NCBI GenBank assembly: GCA_002179805.1
Contig: NAVB01001958.1
Location: forward strand, 1 to 26,562
Source of the DNA: Acanthamoeba lenticulata
Lineage: Eukaryota > Discosea > Longamoebia > Acanthamoebidae
Reading direction: 5' to 3'
Length of the DNA stretch: 26,562 nucleotides
Every line of letters starts with the position of its first letter. The first letter of the stretch is position 1. The notes beneath the pieces are model-generated. The model made no database searches. It saw only the letters and a list, made by a program, of their open reading frames with translations, and was not told the origin of the DNA. The translations under genes and the position numbers were made by a program. Below, piece after piece: positions 18,101 through 26,562 of the stretch.

Positions 18101-19459
18101 CTCACCTTCCCACGCTCGCTGCAGATCAAAATCCTGCGGACCGTGGCGGGCAAGCTGGACACCAGCCTCCTTACCAAGGCCGAGCGCTTCCTGCTCATGG
18201 CACGATTCTTCCCCCCCCCCCAAGTCTTCTCTTTTCCCACCGCTTTCGTTCTTTTATTCGCTTTCTGACAGCCAACGTAACCCAAACAAATAAAAACAGA
18301 TGGTGGAGGTGCCTCGGCTCGCGCAGCGGCTGGAAGCCTTCCTGTGGAAGCGTCAGTTCCCCGCCCTGTTGGCCGAACTGGCGGCCGACACGGCGTGCCT
18401 TCTCATGGCCTGCGACGAGGTCCGCAACTCCAAGAAGCTGCCTCAGATCCTCAAGGTCCGCCTCCAGGCCCTCTTTCTCTCTCTCTCTCTCTCTCTTCAC
18501 CTTCACCTTCATCGGGCTTGAGCTCGGCTGACCCGTTCATCAAAAAACACACAAACACACACACATAGATTGTGCTCACGATTGGCCAAGTGCTCAACCG
18601 GGACTCGTATCTGTTCAACTCGGACGGCTTCAAGCTCGAGTCGTTGATGCGTGTATGCTGCTATTTGCTGCTCTCCCCACACGTGCGTGAAGGCCCTTCT
18701 TGACTCAGATGTGTGTGTATATATGTGGGGCGGATGAATCTGCAGTTGACAGAGACCAAGGGCAAGAACACCAACTACACGATCCTCCACTTCCTGAAGA
18801 AGGAGGTGCAAACCAAGAAGAACCACCTGCTTTCGTTCTACGACGAACTGCCCAACGTTGAGAAGGCTTCCAAACGTATGTTTTTTTAAAATGTTTTTTG
18901 TTTTATATTCATCAATATTCTAAATATTTGTATTATAATTTGCTTACTTCAAACTTTCTGCCGATTAGTGTGCATGGAGCACATCATGGTGGAGGTGCAG
19001 AAGATCAAGAAGGAGCTGTCGCAGCTCGAGCGTGAGCTCACCCTCAAGCGGGAGGCGGAACAGCAGGTTCGCGACTCCATGGACTCTGCCGATGTCGCCG
19101 ATTCTGCTGCGGCTCCGGCTGACCTCTTCTTGGAGCTCATGAGCGTACGCTATTGCTCCTCTTCTCTTCAACTTGGGAGACGCTCCCCTTCATGATCACG
19201 ACCTTTTCCTGATCTTTATGCGCTCTTTCTCTCTACAAAGGCCTTCTACGAGGACGCCAAGCAGCAGTTTGAGCGGCTGGCGGGACAGGTGGACACTGTG
19301 CTGACCAAGTGGAACGAGCTGGCGCGGTTCTACGGCGAGGACGCCGACAAGGCCCCGCCACAGACGTTCTTCTCGTGCCTCCACAACTTTGCCCACCAGT
19401 TCCACGCACTCAAGCTCTCGGCCGCCTTCCTCGAGGGCAAGTCGGTCGCCGCCAAGTGA
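15165..19459 (+). CDS. Formin (FH1-FH2 actin nucleator/elongator)
   Basis: Thirteen exons give about 1085 residues; the largest is 15903-17660. Formins nucleate and elongate unbranched actin filaments from the cytoplasm. Residues 75-280 are a beta-rich globular region (RVLIK/VVLVFSLEEIPV/VKDVYISYRRREL style) that is neither a recognisable GBD/FH3 nor DAD. Residues 300-640 are Ser- and Ala/Pro-rich. FH1 is short (SLPPPPPPPPAPMP, near residue 655). FH2 begins KKMRTLHWSVIPKDRLGETV (lasso Trp kept), then LLDLQRVNNIGILLSQFKMP, VPRLAQRLEAFLWKRQFP, IGQVLN (usual GN.MN, here Q for N), GFKLESLMRLTETKGKNTNY and a C-terminal coiled segment. Start: an in-frame TGA lies 12 codons or fewer upstream of the ATG at 15165, but exon 1 (MDSFWRLSYL) joins weakly to exon 2, so the ATG at 15461 is an alternative. 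Exon 8 ends with a GC donor. Confidence 0.85.
18200..18299 (+). other. Formin intron 8, apparent GC-AG intron
   Basis: CTCATG|GCACGA...AAAACAG|ATGGTG joins FLLM to MVEVPRL, matching the FH2 spacing (family AEQFLLEL.KIPRL) without a gap. A GT donor at 18224 is also in frame but would insert ARFFPPPQ. The intron contains a 10-base C run (18211-18220). Confidence 0.55.
18477..18496. repeat. (CT)10 microsatellite in formin intron
   Basis: A pure CT run of 20 bases lies inside the intron 18456-18568; a CA-rich run (about 18546-18565) follows near the acceptor. Confidence 0.85.
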
Positions 19460-19807
19460 AGCCAGACACCTTCAGACCCCAAGCACGGCGAATGGGGGTT
19501 GGACCTCCAGGCGTTGATTCATTTATTAATCATAAAAATTGATTACCAAAATACAAAAAAACAGCGCAAGGAGCAACGGGCAGCCGTCCAGGTGGCCTTT
19601 GTTGGCTGCCTGGGCCTTTTTGGCGCGCCCACGTAGTTAGGATGGCCTCCCTCGGCGGCTCAGGCTCGGGCGCTGCACGAACTGGAAGATGCAGCTCAAC
19701 CATGAGGTCGTCCCGCCTGTTAGAGCTTTACTGCCGGTTCAGCACCAACTTCCCGTCGCATTTATTTGTAACACTACTTAATGAGAAAATTAATAATCAT
19801 TGCTATT
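19460..19807. other. Convergent intergenic region, no gene seen
   Basis: These 348 bp separate the formin stop from the stop of the minus-strand RWD-LRR-BTB-BTB gene. AT-rich patches (19518-19560 and 19760-19806) probably hold the two 3' ends and polyadenylation signals. No ORF, RNA fold or repeat stands out. Confidence 0.5.
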
Positions 19808-22800
19808 TTACTTCTTGATCGTCTTGTCGAGTCCCCACTTGGCGGTCTGGGCGAGGACCTTGGACCGGAGGCCCGGGTCGAGGTCACGCCAGGCCTCTGT
19901 GGTCTTGACCTGGGCAAGGTTGCTCGCCATGAAGAACTCGCAGGCGCGCTCGAGCACCTGGGCCTCGTAGAGGACGGCCACGGGGTAGAGGCACGCCACG
20001 TTGTCCACGTCGAGCGAGTACCCGAGCAGGGACTCGACGATCATCTTGAGTCGTGGGAGCGAGAAGGCGCTCGCGGCGGAGAGCAGGTCGACGGCCGTGT
20101 CGCCCGTGATCTCCTCCACGTCGCCCGTGTAGCAGTACTCACGAACCGCCCTGGGGACGAAGAGCTTCAGCACAACAATGCCGGCGATGATGACGGTGAT
20201 AACGACAACAACGTACCGGAAGATGTCGGCGCGGACGTGGGGAAGGTCGATTTCGTCCTGCTGGGCCTCCTTGAGGCCCGACGTGAACATGCCCTTGAAG
20301 TAGTCCGAGCTGGCGGCGAGGAAGACCTTGTGGGCCTTGATGGCCTCGCCCTCGACGATGAAGGCCACGTCCGAGTAGCGCACGGGCTCCTCCATCAGCA
20401 CCCCAAAGTCCTGCATTCCACCGCCACCACTGGCTTCTTAGCTGCTGACAACGGCGAAGACGACGATGATAACAAAGGCGACGATGAGGGAGAGGCACCT
20501 TAGCAAAGGAGGACTCGCGGACAACGACGTAGCCAAACTTGAGGCGTCGACACATCTCGCTGAGGCGCTCGACGCCATAGTAGGTGGCCACACGGTCCAG
20601 GTCGTCGCTCATGGCCTTGAGCGTGTCCTTCTCGATCACGTCGCGGTAGAGATAGCCGATGAACTCGTGGAACACATCGGCGCTCACGTCGGCCAGCTCG
20701 CTCGGTGGCCGCAGCTGTACTAGAGCCCTGTCGTCGTCATGGCCGGCGACGTCGGGTTGCATCGAGTGGAGAAGGGCGCGCAGGACGGGCGAGCGGGCGC
20801 ATAGGACGACCTTGTGGGCCGGGAAGATGACATCGGCGTCGCTGCCGGGCTGGTGGACCACAAACTCGACGTCGCTGAACTCGCGCGCAAAGGCAAACTT
20901 CTTGAGCAGGTGGCCGGTCTCGACGCTGGGCCCGGAGCCGCGGAGGAATTCCAGCGTGGCGGCCGTGCCGCGGCGGTACTCGTCGGCCGGGATGTTCTTG
21001 ACCGGGTTGTGGTCCAGCCGCAGGAGGGTGAGCTTGGGCAAGAAGCCCAGCTCTGACGGAACAAAGTGGATCTTGTTGTTGTTGAGGTACAGCTTGCGCA
21101 GAGACTGCATCTCGCCGATCTGCGGTGGGAGGCCGCGAATCTGGTTGTGGTTGAGCTCCAGAATTTGGAGGCTGGAGAGCTGGTCCACCTGCGGCGGCAT
21201 GGTGATCAACCTGAACACGAGTTTTGTTGCCACGTCAGCACGAAAGAGCGAATGTGTCGACGATAACGACAAGAAAGAACGAAGCGCGACGAGAGGGAAG
21301 CGGCGCGTACTGGTTATAAGAAAGGTCGAGGTTGAGCAAATTGGACAGGTTCGTCAGCTCGGCCGGGAACTCAGTGATTTGGTTGTACGATGCGTAAAGC
21401 TATGCCCCCCCCCTTCACATTAGAACGTTGATCACTAGGCAGGGAAGCCAGGGCCACACTACCTTGGTGAGGCTGCTCAAATGGCCGATGCTTGGCGGCA
21501 GCGCCGACAGCCGGTTGTGGTGCAGATTGAGCTCCGTCAGCGTCGTCAAGTGCCCTGATATGTTGTCGACATTGAGCTCGTGAGGCCAGAAAGGCGAGGG
21601 TGATGCCGATGACGATGATGAACGAACCCATGAGCGAGGCCGGGAGGACCGAGACCTGGGTGTGGGTGATGTTGAGGATGCGAGTCTCGTTGACGTAGGC
21701 GTTCTCGACTTTGACCAGGATATCCTCGTCGCACTCGTTCTCGGGGCGCTCGAGCAACCCCTGCGTTGGTGACGGCCTGTTCCCCCCGTACGAGGGCAGC
21801 TCCCACGTCTCGAGGAAGTCGTTGGAGAGCGGCTTGCCGTAGAGCGCCTCGAACCGCGTCCGGGCCGCGAGCTTCAGCGCCGACGGCTGAGCCGGCTGCA
21901 GAGTGGACTGCCACGTCGGGGCCGGCGCGGGCGTTGGTCGCCACTGGTAGACGGGCTGCACCACGGGCGCAGGCCTGGGCGCGGGCCTGGGCGCAGGCGT
22001 GGGCGCAGGCGCAGGCATGGGCGTGGGCGCGGGCTTGGTTTGCTTCTTCTGCTGCGCGGCGGCTTTCTGCTTCTCGACTTTGGCCTTGTGCTCGCTAAAG
22101 CCTCCCTGGTTGGCCGTGGCCGTGGCCTTGGCCTTGGGCATGCCCTTGGTCGCGGCCGGCTCGGGTTTGGGTTTGGGCGCAAACGCCGAGTCCTCCGTCT
22201 TCCAGAAAAGCCTATTCACAAAATTGTATAAAAATTCTTTAGAACTAATATCAAAAAATAAATAAATAAATAGAAATTGGTACCAGTCGCGCACGGCGTC
22301 CATGAGACGGTCGAGGATGGGCATTTCCTCTTCCATCCACTCTTCGGCGTAGTCCTCCAGGAGGGACCGGAGCTCACGGCAGTCGGCGTTGCCAAGTTGG
22401 TGGCCCGTGTTGTGCACCTGGAACTGGGGCGGCTCGTCCTCGAGGTACATCATGGTGTCCAGCGAGACCTCCACCACGAGGTTCACTAGAAGCGCGTGGG
22501 AAGAAGAAGAAGCATAAGAGAAGGGCCAACAAACAGCTTGTCAAGTGCTGTGGAAAGGCCCGGCCCATTCTCGTCCTGACGTACCGCTGCCATTGAAAGC
22601 GAGCTTAAAGCCTGAGGGCGTCTGGGTGAAGCGGTCGCCATAGGTGGCCGCCAGTCGCTGGATTTCTTGAGCCAATGTCACCGTGCTCTCGTCCAACACC
22701 TGCTCCGGAATATAATAAAATAATTATTATTTTATAAAATTTTTTATTCCTTTGTAGACGTAAAAAAAGGATTGATAATATCAGGTTCGCGTACCTCCTC

Positions 22801-22926
22801 TTGTGTGACACGCGAAGCGCCCAGACTCTGCATGGAAAGGGCAAAAGCTAGGTCGTCGTCGTCTTGTTGCATGAAAGAAGGGCTGGTGAGTGCTGGGTGT
22901 TTTTTGTGGCTCGGCAACACGTTCAT
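19808..22926 (-). CDS. RWD-LRR-BTB-BTB protein, candidate ubiquitin-ligase adaptor
   Basis: Nine exons (22926-22795, 22699-22585, 22485-22284, 22211-21628, 21554-21463, 21399-21311, 21210-20499, 20410-20217, 20150-19808) give 820 residues. Residues 20-33 form a UIM-like helix (QDDDDLAFALSMQSL) that lacks the canonical Ser. Residues 45-155 look like an RWD domain (LAATYGDRFTQTPSGFKLAF, VNLVVEVSLDTMMYLEDEPP, RELRSLLEDYAEEWM). A Lys/Ala/Pro linker (160-250, PAPAPTPAPRP) follows. LRRs run from about 300 to 490, with LPPQIGEMQSLRKLYLNNNK-type repeats. BTB1 (about 505-640) opens FAREFSDVEFVV and has AHKVVLCARSPVLRALL; BTB2 (about 650-755) opens YSDVAFIVEGEAIKAHKVFL; a BACK-like helical tail ends the protein. 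BTB proteins commonly bring substrates to cullin-3. An ATG at 22872 (MQQDDDD) is an alternative start. Confidence 0.85.
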
Positions 22927-23261
22927 TCCTTTGCTCGTCTTCACCTAAACCACGCCAAAAAAATGAGGAAAATTTTCAGTACCGTGTGCTATGTCCCTCA
23001 CCCTTCTTGCTAGATCTTCCTTGTCTGCTGGACGGATGCAGGAGCGGGAAATGTGGCCTGGACCACAAAGTCGCTGGTGGGGCTTTTCGGTTGCTTGTTT
23101 GCTGGCCGGGTGTGGCTCGTTGAGGAAGGCAGAAAAAAAAGGCGAGGTAAAGGAAATGAGCAAGGAAAATAAGCAGTTGTTGCAGTTTCTCTTCTCTGTG
23201 TCTGGCGTTCGGTTCGGAAGACCAGACGAGCGTGAGCTCCCTGTCCGCTGGCGAAAGTTCG
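22927..23261. promoter_or_regulatory. Bidirectional promoter region between RWD-LRR-BTB-BTB and GPCR genes
   Basis: These 335 bp lie between two divergent start codons, so they should carry both promoters and 5' leaders. Purine-rich runs occur near 23125-23170. I see no clear TATA box, E2F-type palindrome or RNA gene. Confidence 0.45.
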
Positions 23262-24807
23262 ATGGGCTTTAGCGAGGACGAGACATACGCCCTCATGGTA
23301 GGCACTGGCGTGAGCGGCGGCCTTTCCATCATGGGGTCGCTCTTCATTATTGGCTCAGCTCTGGCCTTCCGCAAGCTCAAACGCCAGTACTGGCGCTTCG
23401 TCGTCGGCCTCACCCTGGTGGATCTCCTCCTCGGTGTATGCATGGTCCGTTTTTCCTGCTTCTTTTTAAATTTATTTTATATATTAAAACTCAATAATAA
23501 AAAACCTCACTTTGGTTGTGTCAGGCAAGTGGGGCGCTGGCGTGGCTCGCGGGCTGGACCTTCACGGGCACCTTGTGCGACATGCAAGGTGCGTTTGCCC
23601 TCGTGTCTCCTACCGCGTGCTGTAGTTGTCTCATTAAACCGTGGTGTGCACACGGCCACAGGGTGGACTATCACGTTTGGTGGGCAAGCCTCCAACATGT
23701 ACATACTCATCATCTCGATTCTCATCTATTCGGCCACCATCCGCGGGAAGGAGCTGAGCATTCCCGCCGAGATCGCTCTCCACGTACGCTACTCTGCTTC
23801 TGCTGGCAACCTGGCGAAATCAACCCGAACTCTCACACACGCGCACGGCGCAATGTTCTTCCCCAAGGTCACAGCGTGGGTGTTTGGCACCTTGTTCTCC
23901 GTGGTGCCCTTCTTCGGTTTTGATGACTTCAAATACGTGCCTGCGGGTACGCCCGCGGCCGCCTTGGCCTGAGGGAGAAGACCCCCGGGCTTAAATGGAG
24001 TCTCACCCTGACTGAGGCGTCCGGGGCGTTGGTGGGTCCAGGTGGTTGGTGTTGGCTTGGCGAAGAGCCCAAGTACGCCCGTTTCGTGTTGCTCTATATC
24101 GCGTATGTGCCCTCTTTCCTTAATCAACCCGCTCGCCCGCCACTGACACCAACTGAGCGGTGGCGCACATGAAGGGCGTGGGTGATCATCGCCATCATCC
24201 TCGTGATCTACTTTCGCGTGTGGATCTTTATCCGACAGCAGGAGACGCACGTCACCAAGAAGAAGGGCCTTCTCCACTCCACGGGTATGCTCCTCTTTCT
24301 CCTCGTCATCGTCGTCTCTTCTCCACATGGGCCCGAAATTCACACAGTTGTGGCTGCGGCAGTGACCGGCACCGAGTCGGCCGAGGAGGTCCAGAAGAAG
24401 AAGACGATGCGGGCGCTGTTCCTCTACCCGATGGCGGCCATCATCCTGTGGGTGCTCCCCTCGGTGAGCCGCATCTATGAGCTCTGGCTCCCGCCCACGT
24501 TCGTTCTCGTGGCCTGTCGCGTACGCCTCCTCTCAGTTCTTTCCCTTCTCGAATCGAATTTGGCGCCGGCCTGATGATGATGATGATGACGATGTGACAT
24601 GATGTGGTGGACATTGGCCAGTCGTGGTCCTACCCGCTGCAGGGCGCGATCGACGCCTTCGTGTACGGGCTCACGTCGGGCGTGACAAAGGACATCCAGA
24701 TGTGGTGGCGCGGGGAGAAGAACCACTACCAGCCCATCAATGCCTACACCCCCGAAGACACAAGCGTCTCCATCAGCCGGCCCTCGGTCAACACGCCACA
24801 CGGTTAA
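23262..24807 (+). CDS. Seven-transmembrane receptor, cAMP-receptor-like (class E/Dicty_CAR) GPCR
   Basis: Eight exons (23262-23444, 23525-23588, 23662-23783, 23868-23946, 24042-24102, 24175-24284, 24363-24520, 24622-24807) give about 320 residues at the plasma membrane. TM1 is LMVGTGVSGGLSIMGSLFII, then RKLKRQYWRFVVGLTLVDLL (TM2), ASGALAWLAGW with a Cys before TM3 (TLCDMQG), GGQASNMYILIISILIY (TM3), VTAWVFGTLFSVVPFFGF (TM4), a second loop Cys (GGWCWLGEEP), FVLLYIAAWVIIAIILVIYF (TM5), KKKTMRALFLYPMAAIILWV (TM6) and the ELWLPPTFVLVACRSWSYPLQGAIDAFVYG span (TM7). The layout and the LQGxxDAFVYG ending match slime-mould cAMP receptors and plant/fungal GCR1-like proteins. The ligand is unknown. I use the ATG at 23262 (MGFSEDETYALM); a GTG ten codons upstream is not a start. 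The tail is short and Ser/Thr-rich. Confidence 0.87.
24572..24589. repeat. (TGA)6 microsatellite in GPCR intron
   Basis: Six TGA/GAT units lie in the last GPCR intron (24521-24621). They put stop codons in one frame, so that intron cannot be read through. Confidence 0.85.
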
Positions 24808-24931
24808 TTTTTGCTCACAATTTTTATATTTAAACAAAATTGGAAATGCCCAAATAATATGGTCAAATTATTTATTTATTTTTGGTTGCGCCACTCGGGT
24901 TGAATCCGGATCGCTACTTGCAAGTCTCACC

Positions 24932-26562
24932 ATGCCGAAGGACAAGGTGAAGATTAAGTACGAGATCACCGTCAAGAAGATCACTAAACTCCCAGAGAAG
25001 CTGAATGGGAGCACGATCTTCATTTTGTGGAGACGCGGCTCGCGCAAAAATCAGGGCCTCACCAAGCGTGCACTCGTACTCACTTCCCCTCCCATTTACC
25101 CTTTCCAACAGCCTTTAAGAAGCATTTATTTAATTTTCGTTCCAACTAATTTGTCAACCCACCAGGCACGAGATTGTTTGGCGACGTGGGAGGAAAAGAT
25201 CGTCTTCACGTGTTCTCTGACACGTGAGTCTGAGGACGAAGAGTTTGAAGCGCGCGGCATCTCGTTCAGCTTGAAAGAGGTACGTCGTTGTCCTCTTCCG
25301 CCTCCGCGTTGTTGCTCGCAACCACGCACACACCAACAACAGCGCACTTGCACACTTGCACGCTCGCTGCGCGCAGGACGTCATCGGCAAGCGCAAGCAG
25401 GACAAGACCCACTCGAGCGCCAAGCTCAACCTGGCCGAATACACCAACGAAGACGGCACCGACCAGATCACCCTGCCCCTCAAGTTCAAGAAGTCTAAGG
25501 ACACGTCGACCCTCGTCGTACGCCACCGGCCCGTCCCGTCCCGTCCCCGCCTCGTACGCGTTGTGCTTGCACCTCACACACGCACACATGGGCTCGCGCG
25601 TGTGTGTTTGATTTGCCAACAGTTGACCATCAAGACGCAGTGGCTCAAGTTCAACGACAAGATCCTCAAGAAGCAGTACGTCGCAGCCCTCCCCGCCCCA
25701 CTCGAGCTGGCGTGACGTGGCGTGACGTGGCGTGGCGTGGCCGGCGGGATCCTCAGGGTGGACAAGAAGGACGGGTCCGGCAAGGTGCTGGAGCTCGACG
25801 GCGGCTCCTTCGAGGCCGAAACCGACCCCAACATGTCCGAGACTGAGAACTCTGACAGCGTACAGCTTCCTCTCCTCGCGAGGTCCAGCCTTGGGCGCCC
25901 AGGAGCTCACCACGCGCGGCGGTGATGGTGTTGGTGGCCATGGCGCAGGAGGGCGAGGGCGAGGCCTTCTCGTCGGACGAGGAGGACGGCGGCGACGGCG
26001 ACAGCGGCGGCGGCGGTGGTGGTAGCGGCTTGGGCGAAGGCGCCAAGAAGAAGCTGGCCCGGCTCGAGCAAGAGGTCTATGAGCGCGGCAAGATGATCCG
26101 CCAGCGCGAGGAGACCATCGACAAGCTCAAGGCCAAGGTCGCCCGCCTCAAGAAGGAGAAGGCCGAGGCCGAGCGATGGCAGCGCGAGAAGGCCGAGGCC
26201 GAGGAGAAGCTGGAGGCGCTGACGATCCAGCTCAAGGCCTTCCGTGAGGGCAAGAGCGAGGCCGACGTGCTGCGCCAGCAGGAGGACGAGCTTGTCCGGC
26301 TCCGGCGCGAGCTGGCAGAGGCCAAGGCTCAGAGCGGCGACGGCGCAACTGATGAGAGCCTCCGGGTCGAGGTGGCCCGCCTCAAGCACGAGCTCGAGGA
26401 GCAGAAGTTCAACAGCTCCATGCAGCGCGGCCGGTCCACAAAGAGCGACGACAGCGACGATGACGATGACGGCAAGAACGACGCGGACGTCCTGACGCGA
26501 TCCAAGTCGGCCGAGGGCGCCGGCGGCGTGAAGGACCAGCTGTCGACCTTGCGAAACGATGC
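24932..26562 (+). CDS. NT-C2 domain plus coiled-coil protein, 3' end beyond window
   Basis: Six exons are visible (24932-25075, 25166-25279, 25377-25517, 25623-25675, 25757-25859, 25949-26562 and on), about 390 residues so far. Residues 1-160 look like an N-terminal C2 (NT-C2/EEIG1-EHBP1) domain: MPKDKVKIKYEITVKKITKL, STIFILWRRGSRKNQGLTK, WEEKIVFTCSL, ARGISFSLKE and SSAKLNLAEYTNEDGT, the last close to the NT-C2 signature. Such domains link membranes or Rab/actin machinery to coiled-coil scaffolds. After an acidic, Gly-rich spacer (about 186-215), a long heptad-rich coiled coil begins AKKKLARLEQEVYERGKMIR and continues past 26400 to a Ser/Asp-rich break. Donors are GTACTC, GTACGT, GTACGC, GTACGT and GTACAG. 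The start is the first ATG after an AT-rich leader, 124 bp from the GPCR stop. The coiled-coil tail may be longer than what is seen. Confidence 0.82.
25709..25741. repeat. GGCGTGACGT/GGCGT tandem repeat in NT-C2 intron
   Basis: Two copies of a 10-bp unit are followed by shorter GGCGT units, all inside the intron 25676-25756. It probably expands by slippage. Confidence 0.8.

Noticed and set aside
19613..19627. Another E2F-like match (TTTTTGGCGCGC)
   Set aside because: It lies between two convergent gene ends, not near a start; GC-rich background makes such matches expected.
20151..20216. In-frame stretch YVVVVITVIIAGIVVLKLF inside BTB2, looking like a membrane helix
   Set aside because: It is the intron 20151-20216 (donor GTACGT, acceptor CCCCAG); removing it restores the BTB sequence IFR|AVREYCYTG. 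T-rich introns read in frame give hydrophobic residues.
21555..21627. In-frame stretch GSFIIVIGITLAFLASRAQ in the LRR region, looking like a membrane helix
   Set aside because: Intron with donor GTTCGT and acceptor ATCAG; splicing joins ASLMGHLTTLTELNL in LRR register.
24557..24566. TTTGGCGCC E2F-like match
   Set aside because: Inside the last GPCR intron; probably chance.
1..26562. CRISPR array, prophage, transposon or viral insertion
   Set aside because: No regularly spaced repeats, no transposase/integrase/reverse transcriptase, no terminal repeats with target duplication; all coding regions are spliced eukaryotic genes.

Overview
The window is nuclear DNA of an intron-rich, moderately GC-rich unicellular eukaryote. 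A free-living amoeba close to Acanthamoeba fits best. The evidence is a 119-nt eukaryotic 5S rRNA gene that agrees closely with the Acanthamoeba 5S I remember (from memory, not searched), many short introns (mostly 60-100 bp), a slime-mould-type cAMP-receptor-like GPCR, and very tight gene spacing. There is no bacterial operon, CRISPR array, virus or transposon. All exon joins below are my own, from splice signals, reading phase and protein-family fit; there is no RNA evidence.

Layout. A minus-strand block covers 1-6178: an unrecognised multi-exon protein cut by the left edge, a Pro/Ser/Gln-rich protein with paired CxxC motifs, a phytanoyl-CoA dioxygenase-like oxygenase, and a PRP38-type splicing factor with an RS/RD tail. 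A 166-bp bidirectional promoter then leads to two plus-strand genes, a queuosine-salvage nucleosidase (QNG1/DUF2419 family) and a TK1-type thymidine kinase. From 9067 to 14919 everything is again on the minus strand: a small membrane protein, a membrane-anchored protein with a VIMP-like p97-binding motif at its C-terminus, tRNA-Glu(UUC), tRNA-Lys(CUU), 5S rRNA, a histidine-phosphatase/phosphoglycerate-mutase-like enzyme, a nuclear-looking coiled-coil protein, and the sigma subunit of the AP-5 adaptor complex. A promoter holding a perfect E2F-type palindrome separates AP-5 sigma from a plus-strand formin (15165-19459). Next comes a minus-strand RWD-LRR-BTB-BTB protein, then a plus-strand GPCR and a plus-strand NT-C2/coiled-coil protein that runs off the right edge.

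The genes are ordinary single eukaryotic loci, not one pathway. Recurring themes are membrane traffic and cytoskeleton (AP-5 sigma, formin, NT-C2 protein, GPCR), ubiquitin/p97 biology (RWD-LRR-BTB-BTB and the VIM-like protein) and nucleotide/RNA metabolism (TK, QNG1, PRP38, tRNAs, 5S). The best leads are the RWD-LRR-tandem-BTB architecture, the short membrane-anchored p97-adaptor candidate, E2F-type sites in the thymidine kinase and AP-5/formin promoters, and a distinctive 5' splice-site pattern (GTRCG, with C at +4) accompanied by three apparent GC-AG introns.
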